From the NCBI RefSeq assembly GCF_034347425.1, contig NZ_CP133779.1:2976001-3040000 (forward strand): 64,000 nucleotides of DNA. Direction: 5' to 3'. The stretch comes from Undibacterium sp. CCC3.4. Lineage in GTDB: Bacteria > Pseudomonadota > Gammaproteobacteria > Burkholderiales > Burkholderiaceae_D. Below, piece after piece: positions 18,691 through 26,415 of the stretch. A program made the translations under genes and the position numbers. The notes under the pieces were generated by a model. That model was not told where the DNA came from. It made no database searches and saw nothing but the letters and a program-made list of their open reading frames with translations. The first letter of the stretch is position 1, and every line of letters begins with the position of its first letter.

Positions 18691-19150
18691 ATTATTTATA
18701 ACATGGTCTTGGTGGTTGATATGAATGATCAGCGGTAAGTCAAGTGCTATTGGTAGCTCAGCTTATTGCCATTACTGATTTAATTGGTGACGTGTGGGAA
18801 TGTTTAGTGAAATGAAAAAAGAGACAATGTGTCGCAACCGAATCGTTAATAAATATTTTAAAAATGCGCGCCATATTTTCGGCATCGAAAAATGCATACG
18901 AAACTAAATTTCGTTCTCCGATACCAAAGCAAACAGAAATAAAGTGCGTGAACATATTCATTCGATGGGCAAATTCACTTACATTTTTCTGTTTTAAAAA
19001 TTTTTAAATACAAACACAACGACGCAGCAGAATTTTTTTCTAATGAAGAGACGATTCTGAATAACGCGATGCGAGGAGTTTGAAATAGTGCATCGCTTTT
19101 TTTACATTAACAAGTCGTCGAAGTCTTAGTATTCGAGGAGTAATATTTCT
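18691..19150 (+). other. Intergenic stretch with a decayed module junction, shared leader element and terminator
   Basis: No gene is supported. At 18703-18738 the DNA reads MVLVVDMNDQR then stop, matching the conserved MGLVVDANNRQL junction at most bases: a remnant of a former cdiA module. Positions 18887-18943 match the cdiB leader (39 of 57 bases). At 19066-19072 and 19090-19096 GCGATGC and GCATCGC form a stem followed by seven T residues, a likely intrinsic terminator. A good ribosome-binding site (CGAGGAG, 19133-19139) precedes ATG 19151. Confidence 0.55.
19066..19103 (+). terminator. Probable intrinsic terminator before the first orphan module
   Basis: A 7-bp perfect stem (GCGATGC/GCATCGC) with a 17-base loop is followed by seven T residues. 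It would stop transcription coming from cdiA-cdiI and so insulate the orphan module at 19151. The long loop lowers confidence. Confidence 0.5.
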
Positions 19151-22100
19151 ATGCTCAACCAAGAAATAATTTCACGCAAAAAATCTTGTATAAAATGTTT
19201 TCTACTCTGTACGAAAGTCAACAACTCCGGCACCATCGTCGGGCGCAGCGCCTTTGCCATCAATGCTGACAAGATCAATAAGCTCGGTGTTCGTATCTAT
19301 GCCGGTCGCGACCTCGCCCTCGCCGCCGGCCATGATCTGCGCATACAAAGCGCGCAGAACAGCAGCAGCACGAGTCTACATAGCGAACAACAACAAAGCG
19401 GCCTGTTCGCCAGTTCTAGCGGCATCACCCTGGGATCACAAGCGAGCCAGCACACCAACAGCAGCACCACCCTCAGCCAGCAAGCCAGCACCGTTGGCAG
19501 CACCGGCGGCACCGTCACCCTCAGCGCCGGCAATCAGTACACCCAAAGCGCCAGCCACGTCCTCGCCGCCGGCACCGGCGACGTTCAAATCTTAGCTAAA
19601 AACGTAACCCTCAGCGCCGCCAGCGACACCATGCAAGCGAGTCAGAGTAGCCACAGCCAGCAAAGCGGTCTGAGCCTTTCCATCAGCAACCCCGTGCTCA
19701 GCGCGGCCAACAGCGTACAACAAATGGGCCAAGCCGCCAGCCAAGTCAGCGATCCGCGTTTGCAAGCGCTGGCCGCCGCCAGTGCCGCCCTGGCCGTTAA
19801 ACAAGCGGCCAGCAGCGTTGCCAATAATCCCGGCAGCGCCGGCGGCATCCAGATCGGTATCAGTCTGGGCAGTAGCCAAAGCAGCAGCCAAAGCCAACAA
19901 AGCAGCCAACAGGCGGCCGCCAGCACGGTGCAAGCCGGTGGCAATGTCGTTATCGTTGCCAGTGCCGATCCAGCTAAAAAGGACGGCAACATCGCCATCA
20001 GCGGCAGCCACCTCAGCGCCGGCGGCCACGCCGCCCTGATTGCCGATGGCGATATCACGCTGCAATCAGCGCAAAACAGCAGCCAACAAAGCAGCAGCAA
20101 CCACAGTAGCAGCGCCTCACTCGGCGTTGGCCTCGGCATCGGCGGCACGAACAGCGGTTTCACCGTCACGGCCAACGCCAGTCAGGGCAAAGGCCAAGGC
20201 AATGGCAGTGACATAAGCCACAGCAACAGCAGCATCAGCGCCGGCAAACAGTTACTGATTTCATCGGGTGGCGATACCACACTCGCCGGTGCCGTCGCCA
20301 GCGCCGAAAGAATCAGCGCCGAGATCGGTGGCAACCTGCACATCGCCAGCCAACAAGACACGAGTGACTACAACAGCACACAGCACAGCGCTGGCATCGG
20401 CATCGCCATCCCTATTGGTGCCGGCACCGGCAGTGTCAGCGGCCACCTCAGTAACAGCAAGGTCGACAGCCAGTATGCCAGCGTTGGACAACAATCCGGC
20501 ATGTTAGCCGGTGACGGTGGGTTTACTGTTCAGGTCGGCGGTAAAACCGAACTCACGGGTGCCGTGATTGCCAGTACCGCGCAAGCGCTTGAACAAGGGC
20601 TGAACAGTTTTAACAGCGCCAATGGTTTGGTGATGAACGATATGCAAAACCAAGCAGCATTTAGCGCACACAGCATGAGTGCCAGCGGTGGCGTCGGCAC
20701 GCTGCCAGCGGGGAACCAAGGTACGGCCCTCGGTTTGGGTCTGGCTGGGGGAAATGCGCAGAGCGTTAGCCTAAGCGGGATTTCCGGCATCGCAGGAAAC
20801 ACCAGCATCACCAGCGATGCCGCACAAACCGGCATTGCAGCGATATTCAATGCCCAGCAAGTGCAGCAAACTATCAACGCGCAAACGCAGATCACAGCAG
20901 CGGCCAGCCAGCAAGCACCGCAGGCCGTGGCCAGTTATGCAGAGAGCCAGCAAACTGCTTTGCGCGAACAAGCGAAAAACGAAAACGATCCGATCAAACG
21001 CGCCGAGCTACAAAGCGAAGCCGATAAGTGGAACGAAGGCGGTGTTAATCGCGCGAAGCTACACCTAGTCACCGGTGCATTAAGCGGCGGAATTGGTGGC
21101 GCACTTGGTGCCGGCGCGGCGGCACTGGCGGCACCGATGCTTGAGCAGGTTCAGAGCAGTATGGCTGAACAACTCACCGGAGCCGGTCTCGCGCCTGGCC
21201 TTGCGAACATGGCGGCGCAAGCGATTGCGACCGGGGCTGCGGCCGGTATCGGTGGCGCCGCTGGCGGAGGCATGGCTGGTGCGAGTATGGGCTTGGTGGT
21301 GGATGCGAATAATCGGCAGTTGCATCCGACAGAAATCGCGATCATTAAAAAAAATGCCGCACGTTTCGCAAAAAAGCTCTATAACACAGATGATCCGATG
21401 CCAGGACAAGTGGAAGGTGCATTAGCCTTACTCGCCAATACGGCACAGACCCTTGTCGATAATAATTTGGGTTACACCGTACCTTATTCCGCCCAAGCCG
21501 AAGCATTTTTGCATACATTACAAACTGAATACGCGGGGACGACTCCGAATGTATCGATTGGTGGTGGGCAGTTTTTGTTCCATGCGACTCCTGAACAAAT
21601 TAATTCGCCGCATATCAATTCCGACAGCGTCGATAAGGAAATTGCTGGCATCATTATAAAAAATCCGATTAAATCGCCGTCGTCAGTTGAAAATACCAAT
21701 GAGAAACGTGATCCAGCTACTAATCTGGTACTGGACGAAAAGGGCAGATACAGCCAACGAATCACTGTCGATGGCAAGCCGTTTGAACCAAAATATTTCC
21801 CTTGTCCTGTTGCCTCAGCGGGTTGCAGTGGTCAGAATTTGGATATGGCGGATGCGCAGACTGCGGCGTATGTTAAAGCGCTCGATAAGAAGGTTCTTAA
21901 TGATATAGGGACGGCGTCGACGTTGGTGACGATTGCGAATCCGGTTGGAGTGGCGGGAGTTGTTGCTGGAACGGTTGGAACTTTATCAAGCTTAGCAGAT
22001 GGGATATTAAACGATGAGTTCGGATCTGCTTTAACAAAAGAAATTTTAGCAGCATCAGCAACAAAATATCTGAAAGCTGTTTATGGATTGTCAGAAGCTG

Positions 22101-22204
22101 TGTCAAATAGAATAACTGCAGTAGTCGATTTAAGTGGTGGTTGGCAAGCTTTTATAGATCGGGCTAAAGAAACCAAGGTGCCAGATAATTCAGGAGGGAG
22201 ATAG
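19151..22204 (+). CDS. Orphan CdiA C-terminal module 1 (FHA-2, pretoxin, toxin)
   Basis: A 1017-residue frame lacking the ESPR, signal peptide and TPS domain, so it cannot be exported on its own. After about 22 unique residues it follows cdiA from the NNSGTIVGR region onward: FHA-2 repeats, then a block almost identical to cdiA (20027-21322), ending in DANNRQL (residues 718-724). The last 293 residues differ completely from the cdiA toxin: an entry-like segment (HPTEIAIIKKNAARFAKKL) and, at the end, a hydrophobic segment (VTIANPVGVAGVVAGTVGTL) and an Ala-rich helix. There is a good ribosome-binding site, but a likely terminator lies upstream. The most likely role is a silent alternative toxin that reaches the surface after recombination into cdiA. 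Confidence 0.85.
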   Translation: MLNQEIISRKKSCIKCFLLCTKVNNSGTIVGRSAFAINADKINKLGVRIYAGRDLALAAGHDLRIQSAQNSSSTSLHSEQQQSGLFASSSGITLGSQASQHTNSSTTLSQQASTVGSTGGTVTLSAGNQYTQSASHVLAAGTGDVQILAKNVTLSAASDTMQASQSSHSQQSGLSLSISNPVLSAANSVQQMGQAASQVSDPRLQALAAASAALAVKQAASSVANNPGSAGGIQIGISLGSSQSSSQSQQSSQQAAASTVQAGGNVVIVASADPAKKDGNIAISGSHLSAGGHAALIADGDITLQSAQNSSQQSSSNHSSSASLGVGLGIGGTNSGFTVTANASQGKGQGNGSDISHSNSSISAGKQLLISSGGDTTLAGAVASAERISAEIGGNLHIASQQDTSDYNSTQHSAGIGIAIPIGAGTGSVSGHLSNSKVDSQYASVGQQSGMLAGDGGFTVQVGGKTELTGAVIASTAQALEQGLNSFNSANGLVMNDMQNQAAFSAHSMSASGGVGTLPAGNQGTALGLGLAGGNAQSVSLSGISGIAGNTSITSDAAQTGIAAIFNAQQVQQTINAQTQITAAASQQAPQAVASYAESQQTALREQAKNENDPIKRAELQSEADKWNEGGVNRAKLHLVTGALSGGIGGALGAGAAALAAPMLEQVQSSMAEQLTGAGLAPGLANMAAQAIATGAAAGIGGAAGGGMAGASMGLVVDANNRQLHPTEIAIIKKNAARFAKKLYNTDDPMPGQVEGALALLANTAQTLVDNNLGYTVPYSAQAEAFLHTLQTEYAGTTPNVSIGGGQFLFHATPEQINSPHINSDSVDKEIAGIIIKNPIKSPSSVENTNEKRDPATNLVLDEKGRYSQRITVDGKPFEPKYFPCPVASAGCSGQNLDMADAQTAAYVKALDKKVLNDIGTASTLVTIANPVGVAGVVAGTVGTLSSLADGILNDEFGSALTKEILAASATKYLKAVYGLSEAVSNRITAVVDLSGGWQAFIDRAKETKVPDNSGGR
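20027..21322 (+). repeat. Pretoxin homology block, copy 2 (orphan module 1)
   Basis: Nearly identical at the DNA level to 16226-17518 in cdiA, with a handful of substitutions (for example VGLG versus LGLG near 16930/20730). It ends at DANNRQL (21302-21322). The length, about 1.3 kb, is ample for homologous recombination with cdiA. Confidence 0.93.
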
Positions 22205-22479
22205 TGAAATTTCAAAAAATGATTTTAATAATTTGCTACCTTGTTTTGATTTTAGGTTGTATTCGGTTTGTGCAGCGATTGCTCGACGATAAGTATACGA
22301 ATTTGTGGGTTATTTTCATAGGAGAAATTTGGCTTATTTGGGCGGTGCTTGCATTTAAATACAATAAGGATATGCCTGGGGTCGGTCCATATAGTTATGA
22401 AAATGGAACAAATCAATTTGCGCGTACAGTATTGCTAATTGTTATATTGGCATCTGCCGTGGCATCCATATGTACATAG
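22204..22479 (+). CDS. Candidate immunity protein for orphan module 1, three membrane segments
   Basis: A 91-residue protein starting with GTG 22204, which shares one base with the toxin stop TAG (22202-22204); AGGAGGGAG upstream is a strong ribosome-binding site. Three hydrophobic helices are visible, about 6-22 (MILIICYLVLILGC), 34-51 (LWVIFIGEIWLIWAVLAF) and 73-89 (TVLLIVILASAVASI). I recognise no family. As with the first pair, a membrane immunity protein suggests that the toxin acts on the cytoplasmic membrane. Its 3' end runs straight into the next homology block. Confidence 0.72.
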   Translation: MKFQKMILIICYLVLILGCIRFVQRLLDDKYTNLWVIFIGEIWLIWAVLAFKYNKDMPGVGPYSYENGTNQFARTVLLIVILASAVASICT

Positions 22480-24551
22480 CCGGCATCGCCATCCCTATTG
22501 GTGCCGGCGCCGGCAGCGTCAGCGGCCACCTCAGTAACAGCAAGATCGACAGCCAGTATGCCAGCGTTGGACAACAATCCGGCATGTTAGCCGGTGACGG
22601 TGGGTTTACTGTTCAGGTCGGCGGTAAAACCGAACTCACGGGTGCCGTGATTGCCAGTACCGCGCAAGCGCTTGAACAAGGGCTGAACAGTTTTAACAGC
22701 GCCAATGGTTTGGTGATAAACGATATGCAAAACCAAGCAGCATTTAGCGCACACAGCATGAGTGCCAGCGGTGGCGTCGGTACGCTGCCGGCGGGGAACC
22801 AAGGTACGGCTGCAGGCTTGGGTCTGGCTGGGGGAAATGCGCAGAGCGTCAGCCAGAGCGGGATTTCCGGCATAGCTGGAAACACCAGCATCACCAGCGA
22901 TGCCGCGCAAACCGGCATTGCAGCGATATTCAATGCCCAGCAAGTGCAGCAGACTATCAACGCGCAAACGCAGATCACAGCGGCGGCCAGCCAGCAAGCA
23001 CCGCAGGCCGTGGCGAGTTATGCAGAGAGCCAGCAAACTGCTTTGCGCGAACAAGCGAAAAACGAAAACGATCCGATCAAACGCGCCGAGCTACAAAGCG
23101 AAGCCGATAAGTGGAACGAAGGCGGTGTTAATCGCGCGAAGCTACACCTCGTCACCGGTGCATTAAGCGGCGGAATTGGTGGCGCACTTGGTGCCGGCGC
23201 GGCGGCACTGGCGGCACCCATGCTTGAGCAGGTTCAGAGCAGTATGGCTGAACAACTCACCGGAGCCGGTCTCTCACTTGGTCTGGCGAACATGGCGGCG
23301 CAAGCGATTGCGACCGGGGCTGCGGCCGGTATCGGTGGCGCGGCAGGTGGAGGTATGGCTGGTGCGGGAATGGGCTTGGTGGTCGATGCGAATAATCGGC
23401 AGTTGCATCCTGATGAAACTGCAAAACTCAAACAACTTCAGCAAGGTAAAACCCAAGAAGAGCGACAACGGCTTACCGACGCAGCATGTGCGATGGTACA
23501 TTGTTCCGCAGGAGTTCCAGATAGTGATCCCTATAAAACGGCACTGGCCGCATCCGAACAACGTGGGCAACAATACACGGCTGAACAGAGTCAGTTGAAA
23601 ATTACCGGCCTGTTCTCTTACGAACGTTTAGACCCATTCGTTGATACCGTCGATCGTTATCAAATTCCAAATCGAACGGTCGGTGCAGTGCAAGGCGTCA
23701 TGGGATCTGCGGCTGCGGCAAGTGCATTGACGGCAGGATGTGCAACTGTCGTTGGTTGCGGTCTTGGCGCGACGGTTGCAGGTACCAGCCTGGATTATTC
23801 GCATGCCGGGTTTCAGCAACTGGTCAGCGGCAATGCAACGCCAACCTATGGCGAGCAAGCATTGCAAAGTTTGGGATTGAGTCCACAGGCTGCGGCATCG
23901 ATGTATGGTGCTGTTAATCTTGGAGCGACGGTTGGCACTGTGGTACTGGCGAATCAGGCTGGTATCAAGTTGACGCAAGCTAATACGTTGGCGCAGGCGA
24001 GTTATAAGGAGTTTAATCCCAATGGGATTAAAGTGACTCCTGAGATTATGCAGGCACCGCAAGCACAGGCTCTCATCAAGGAAATTCAGGCCGGCAACCC
24101 TAATCTCCCTTCAAATGCAGTAGAAAGATTCGCTAAAGAATATCTTGAGTCAGGGACATTCTTACCACAAGCCGGGATTGCCACTTCAGGCAGCACGTTA
24201 GTCAAAGTTGTACCAAAGGGCGATGGCGTGTCATCTAACAGCGGATATTGGCTGAGTCCTCAGCAAGCGCAAGCCGTTGCCACCATGACGCCAGATCAAG
24301 CTGGCAAGGTGCTTGGATTACCAGCGGCACAGGCGGCTAACATGCTTAGAAATGGTGTGGATTTTTATGCTATTACGCCTAAACCGGGCGTTACACCAAA
24401 TGTTTTTGTGTCTAGTGTAGCCAATACGTCGCAAGGAGCAGTCTCCATGCCCGGTGGGGCGCAACAGATAATTGTGCCGAACCGTACACAATGGACAGTG
24501 CCTGTGCCCGTGAATCCGTTCAAATTACTATCTGCAACAGGAGGATCGTGA
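22470..24551 (+). CDS. Orphan CdiA C-terminal module 2
   Basis: A 693-residue frame that begins inside the FHA-2 region (AGIAIPIGAGAGSVSGHL, junction near 22483) and follows cdiA closely to DANNRQL (residues 306-312). It has no export signal and no visible ribosome-binding site, and overlaps the preceding immunity gene by 10 bases. The 381-residue variable end contains a segment with a Cys pair (CAMVHCSAG), a central hydrophobic stretch (GCATVVGCGLGATVAGTSL) and a C-terminal globular domain with GYWLSPQQAQAV, DFYAITPKPG and IVPNRTQWT. That last domain is repeated in the next small gene. I cannot name its activity; it differs from modules 1 and cdiA and looks soluble. Confidence 0.82.
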   Translation: MYIAGIAIPIGAGAGSVSGHLSNSKIDSQYASVGQQSGMLAGDGGFTVQVGGKTELTGAVIASTAQALEQGLNSFNSANGLVINDMQNQAAFSAHSMSASGGVGTLPAGNQGTAAGLGLAGGNAQSVSQSGISGIAGNTSITSDAAQTGIAAIFNAQQVQQTINAQTQITAAASQQAPQAVASYAESQQTALREQAKNENDPIKRAELQSEADKWNEGGVNRAKLHLVTGALSGGIGGALGAGAAALAAPMLEQVQSSMAEQLTGAGLSLGLANMAAQAIATGAAAGIGGAAGGGMAGAGMGLVVDANNRQLHPDETAKLKQLQQGKTQEERQRLTDAACAMVHCSAGVPDSDPYKTALAASEQRGQQYTAEQSQLKITGLFSYERLDPFVDTVDRYQIPNRTVGAVQGVMGSAAAASALTAGCATVVGCGLGATVAGTSLDYSHAGFQQLVSGNATPTYGEQALQSLGLSPQAAASMYGAVNLGATVGTVVLANQAGIKLTQANTLAQASYKEFNPNGIKVTPEIMQAPQAQALIKEIQAGNPNLPSNAVERFAKEYLESGTFLPQAGIATSGSTLVKVVPKGDGVSSNSGYWLSPQQAQAVATMTPDQAGKVLGLPAAQAANMLRNGVDFYAITPKPGVTPNVFVSSVANTSQGAVSMPGGAQQIIVPNRTQWTVPVPVNPFKLLSATGGS
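22483..23405 (+). repeat. Pretoxin homology block, copy 3 (orphan module 2)
   Basis: About 920 bases nearly identical to 16597-17518 of cdiA and to the matching part of orphan module 1, ending at the DANNRQL codons (23385-23405). The left edge is abrupt, immediately after the previous immunity gene. Confidence 0.93.
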
Positions 24552-24814
24552 TGAAGAAAGAGAGAGATCTTCAAGCAAAGGCTCGGGTGTTGCGTACTTT
24601 ACTTGAAAAATATGCCATTTCAGATTCAGACGTAAAAGAGGCTTATGAATGGATTAAGTCTCTTCTTGATGAGGCTGAAGCTGGTCAAATCAATGAGCCG
24701 ATGAAATTCCCCTATGGTTGGATATTTTTCAGAGGAGAAAATAATCTGCCAGCTTATCCGGACTTGTGCGGTGCTGCTGCTGATTTTGCAGATGTGCTTG
24801 AAAAAATTAGATGA
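24551..24814 (+). CDS. Candidate immunity protein for orphan module 2
   Basis: An 87-residue soluble, acidic, helical protein (KKERDLQAKARVLRTLLEKY). Its ATG shares one base with the toxin stop (TGATG), with AGGAGG just upstream, so it is translationally coupled. It is a paralog of the product of 25107-25406: both begin with a K-x2-x-LQ-x-KARVLR-x-LLE-x-YA pattern and end with an acidic F-x-x-VLE stretch. No family is recognised. An in-frame GTG-type start further upstream would overlap the toxin deeply and is unlikely. Confidence 0.78.
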   Translation: MKKERDLQAKARVLRTLLEKYAISDSDVKEAYEWIKSLLDEAEAGQINEPMKFPYGWIFFRGENNLPAYPDLCGAAADFADVLEKIR

Positions 24815-25107
24815 GTCCCCAACAAGCACAGGCGGTTGCATTAAGGACGCCAGAGCAGGCAGGGAAAGTGCTCGGTCTACCAGCAACGCAAGCGGCCAAC
24901 ATACTTAAAAACGACGTGGATTTCTATGCGATCACGCCCAAGTCTGGCACAACACCGACGGTATTCGTGTCGAGCGTAGCGAATACAACGCAAGGTAAGG
25001 TAACGATGCCGGGGACTGCACAGCAAGTCATTGTGCCGAATCGCACGCAGTGGACACCCCCCGCGCCGGTCAATCCCTTCACGTTGCGTAGCGCAGGAGG
25101 CGGCTAA
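24811..25107 (+). CDS. Duplicated toxin C-terminal domain fragment
   Basis: A 98-residue protein matching the last 98 residues of orphan module 2 at roughly three of four positions (SPQQAQAVA, GKVLGLPA, DFYAITPK, VFVSSVANT, IVPNRTQWT). It overlaps the preceding immunity gene by four bases (ATGA). It lacks the pretoxin and entry regions and covers only the end of the toxin domain, so it may be inactive or the relic of a recombination that left a second toxin/immunity pair in tandem. Confidence 0.75.
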   Translation: MSPQQAQAVALRTPEQAGKVLGLPATQAANILKNDVDFYAITPKSGTTPTVFVSSVANTTQGKVTMPGTAQQVIVPNRTQWTPPAPVNPFTLRSAGGG

Positions 25108-25406
25108 TGGACAAGGTAAAAAATCTGCAAGAGAAGGCGCGAGTACTGCGTGAACTACTGGAACGATATGCCAAGGTTGATGACGATGCAGAAAGGTTAT
25201 TGGGCTGGTTAATGCCACTGTTCATAAAAATAGAAAAGGGCCGGGTTGTTCCACCTCAAGGATATGAGCACCATATGGCACTTGGAAAAGAGCCTGAGTT
25301 TTATGAGCGCCATAAGGACGTTTATTCTGCGGAGTCTAATTTCATATCTGTATTAGAAGATTGGGAATCTCAAGATTGGTATCAAAAACTTAAAACAGGA
25401 AAATAA
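25107..25406 (+). CDS. Candidate immunity protein paired with the duplicated toxin fragment
   Basis: A 99-residue soluble helical protein, paralogous to the product of 24551-24814 in its first 30 residues (NLQEKARVLRELLERYA) and diverging in the middle. Its ATG shares one base with the stop of the toxin fragment (TAATG), with AGGAGG upstream. Keeping a diverged immunity gene next to a diverged toxin end fits specific toxin/immunity pairing. No family recognised. Confidence 0.75.
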   Translation: MDKVKNLQEKARVLRELLERYAKVDDDAERLLGWLMPLFIKIEKGRVVPPQGYEHHMALGKEPEFYERHKDVYSAESNFISVLEDWESQDWYQKLKTGK

Positions 25407-25407
25407 C

Positions 25408-26226
25408 ATGTGCCGATCAGGAGTAATTTCCTCCATGGACATGGCGGCGCAAGCGATTGCGACCGGGGCTGCGGCAGGTATCGGTGGCGCGGCAGGTGGC
25501 GCGGCAGGTGGCGTATCAGGTGCGGGCATGGGCTTGGTGGTGGATGCGAATAATCGGCAGTTGCATTCAGAAGAAAAAATCCTAGCCAAACATCTGGCAA
25601 AACAAAGCAACGGCAAATATACACAAGCACAGATTGAAGATCAGATGCGCGGGATGTCGATGAAAATAAATGGTGTCACCGAAGCTGGAACGCCTGATGT
25701 CATTATTGGTACCAATCTTGGCGATGGCACGTGGCTAAAAGCCGGAACAACGTCAGACGGGCAGCCAATATTTATGCAACAAATTTCAACGGAAGATACC
25801 GCGTTGCGCACTTATATTGTGAATAATACGACGCACGGTGAAATACCAAGCTCAATCACGTATGGTGCAACCTATATCGCTCCGTCTTACAGCAATACAG
25901 CGATACCGTTACCGATGCCAATAGCCAACTGTGCGACGGCAGAATGTGCTGCAGGAGTACTGCCTAACAGACCGCTGAGCCAGACTGAAATCGATACGAT
26001 GAAAAGTGGAACAGCGGATTTTGCGGCTAGTGTTTCTAATCAGGCAGGTCAATTTAGTGCTTATGCAACGGCATATGGTGCCTATCTGGCGTCGCAACCG
26101 AACGCAGTTTTGCAAGCGGGTGCGCTGACTCAGTATGGAATGGCAGGAACTGCAACCATAGTCGGATTTGGGGCTAGCGCTATTGAGCAGTTGTTGCGAC
26201 CCCCTCTGTGTCAGGATAGTTGGTAA
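25408..26226 (+). CDS. Orphan CdiA C-terminal module 3, probably truncated
   Basis: A 272-residue frame whose first 10 residues are unique, followed by the last 35 residues of the cdiA pretoxin region and DANNRQL (residues 46-52). The 220-residue end has an entry-like helix segment (SEEKILAKHLAKQSNGKYT), a Thr-rich middle and a hydrophobic end (YGMAGTATIVGFGASAIEQL). The frame ends a few residues later in DNA that looks foreign (PPLCQDSW), and no immunity gene follows, so the original toxin end was probably lost to an insertion or deletion. Confidence 0.72.
   Translation: MCRSGVISSMDMAAQAIATGAAAGIGGAAGGAAGGVSGAGMGLVVDANNRQLHSEEKILAKHLAKQSNGKYTQAQIEDQMRGMSMKINGVTEAGTPDVIIGTNLGDGTWLKAGTTSDGQPIFMQQISTEDTALRTYIVNNTTHGEIPSSITYGATYIAPSYSNTAIPLPMPIANCATAECAAGVLPNRPLSQTEIDTMKSGTADFAASVSNQAGQFSAYATAYGAYLASQPNAVLQAGALTQYGMAGTATIVGFGASAIEQLLRPPLCQDSW
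25438..25563 (+). repeat. Pretoxin homology block, copy 4 (orphan module 3)
   Basis: ACATGGCGGCGCAAGCGATT through the DANNRQL codons (25543-25563) matches 17406-17518 closely, with one extra GGCGCGGCA unit. The arm is only about 125 bases, the shortest of the four copies. Confidence 0.9.
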
Positions 26227-26340
26227 GTTGCCGATTTCGGCATTTTCTAACCATCACGGCGGCAGGATTAATACATGTCTCGCATACCAAACGAACGGAT
26301 TCCCCTTCCATTGTCAGCATGTCGAAGCAGGAAGGCATTT
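26206..26340 (+). other. Possible insertion-sequence remnant
   Basis: Directly after the abrupt end of orphan module 3, CCCCTCTGTGTCAGGATAG has the look of an IS end, and a short frame from ATG 26275 (MSRIPNERIPLPLS) could be the N-terminus of a lost transposase. Neither is matched to a named element; this is a guess from context. Confidence 0.3.
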
Positions 26341-26360
26341 CTGAAGCCGACAGCAGTTGA

Positions 26361-26404
26361 AAAAAGTCCTGCCAAAGAAATGAATTTTGGCAGGACTTTT
26401 TTTC
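26361..26404. terminator. Strong bidirectional intrinsic terminator
   Basis: AGTCCTGCCAAA (26365-26376) pairs perfectly with TTTGGCAGGACT (26386-26397) around a 9-base loop, with a run of A residues before and T residues after. It would end transcription from the CDI array on the plus strand and from the lipoprotein gene on the minus strand. Confidence 0.93.
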
Positions 26405-26415
26405 AAGCTAGTATT

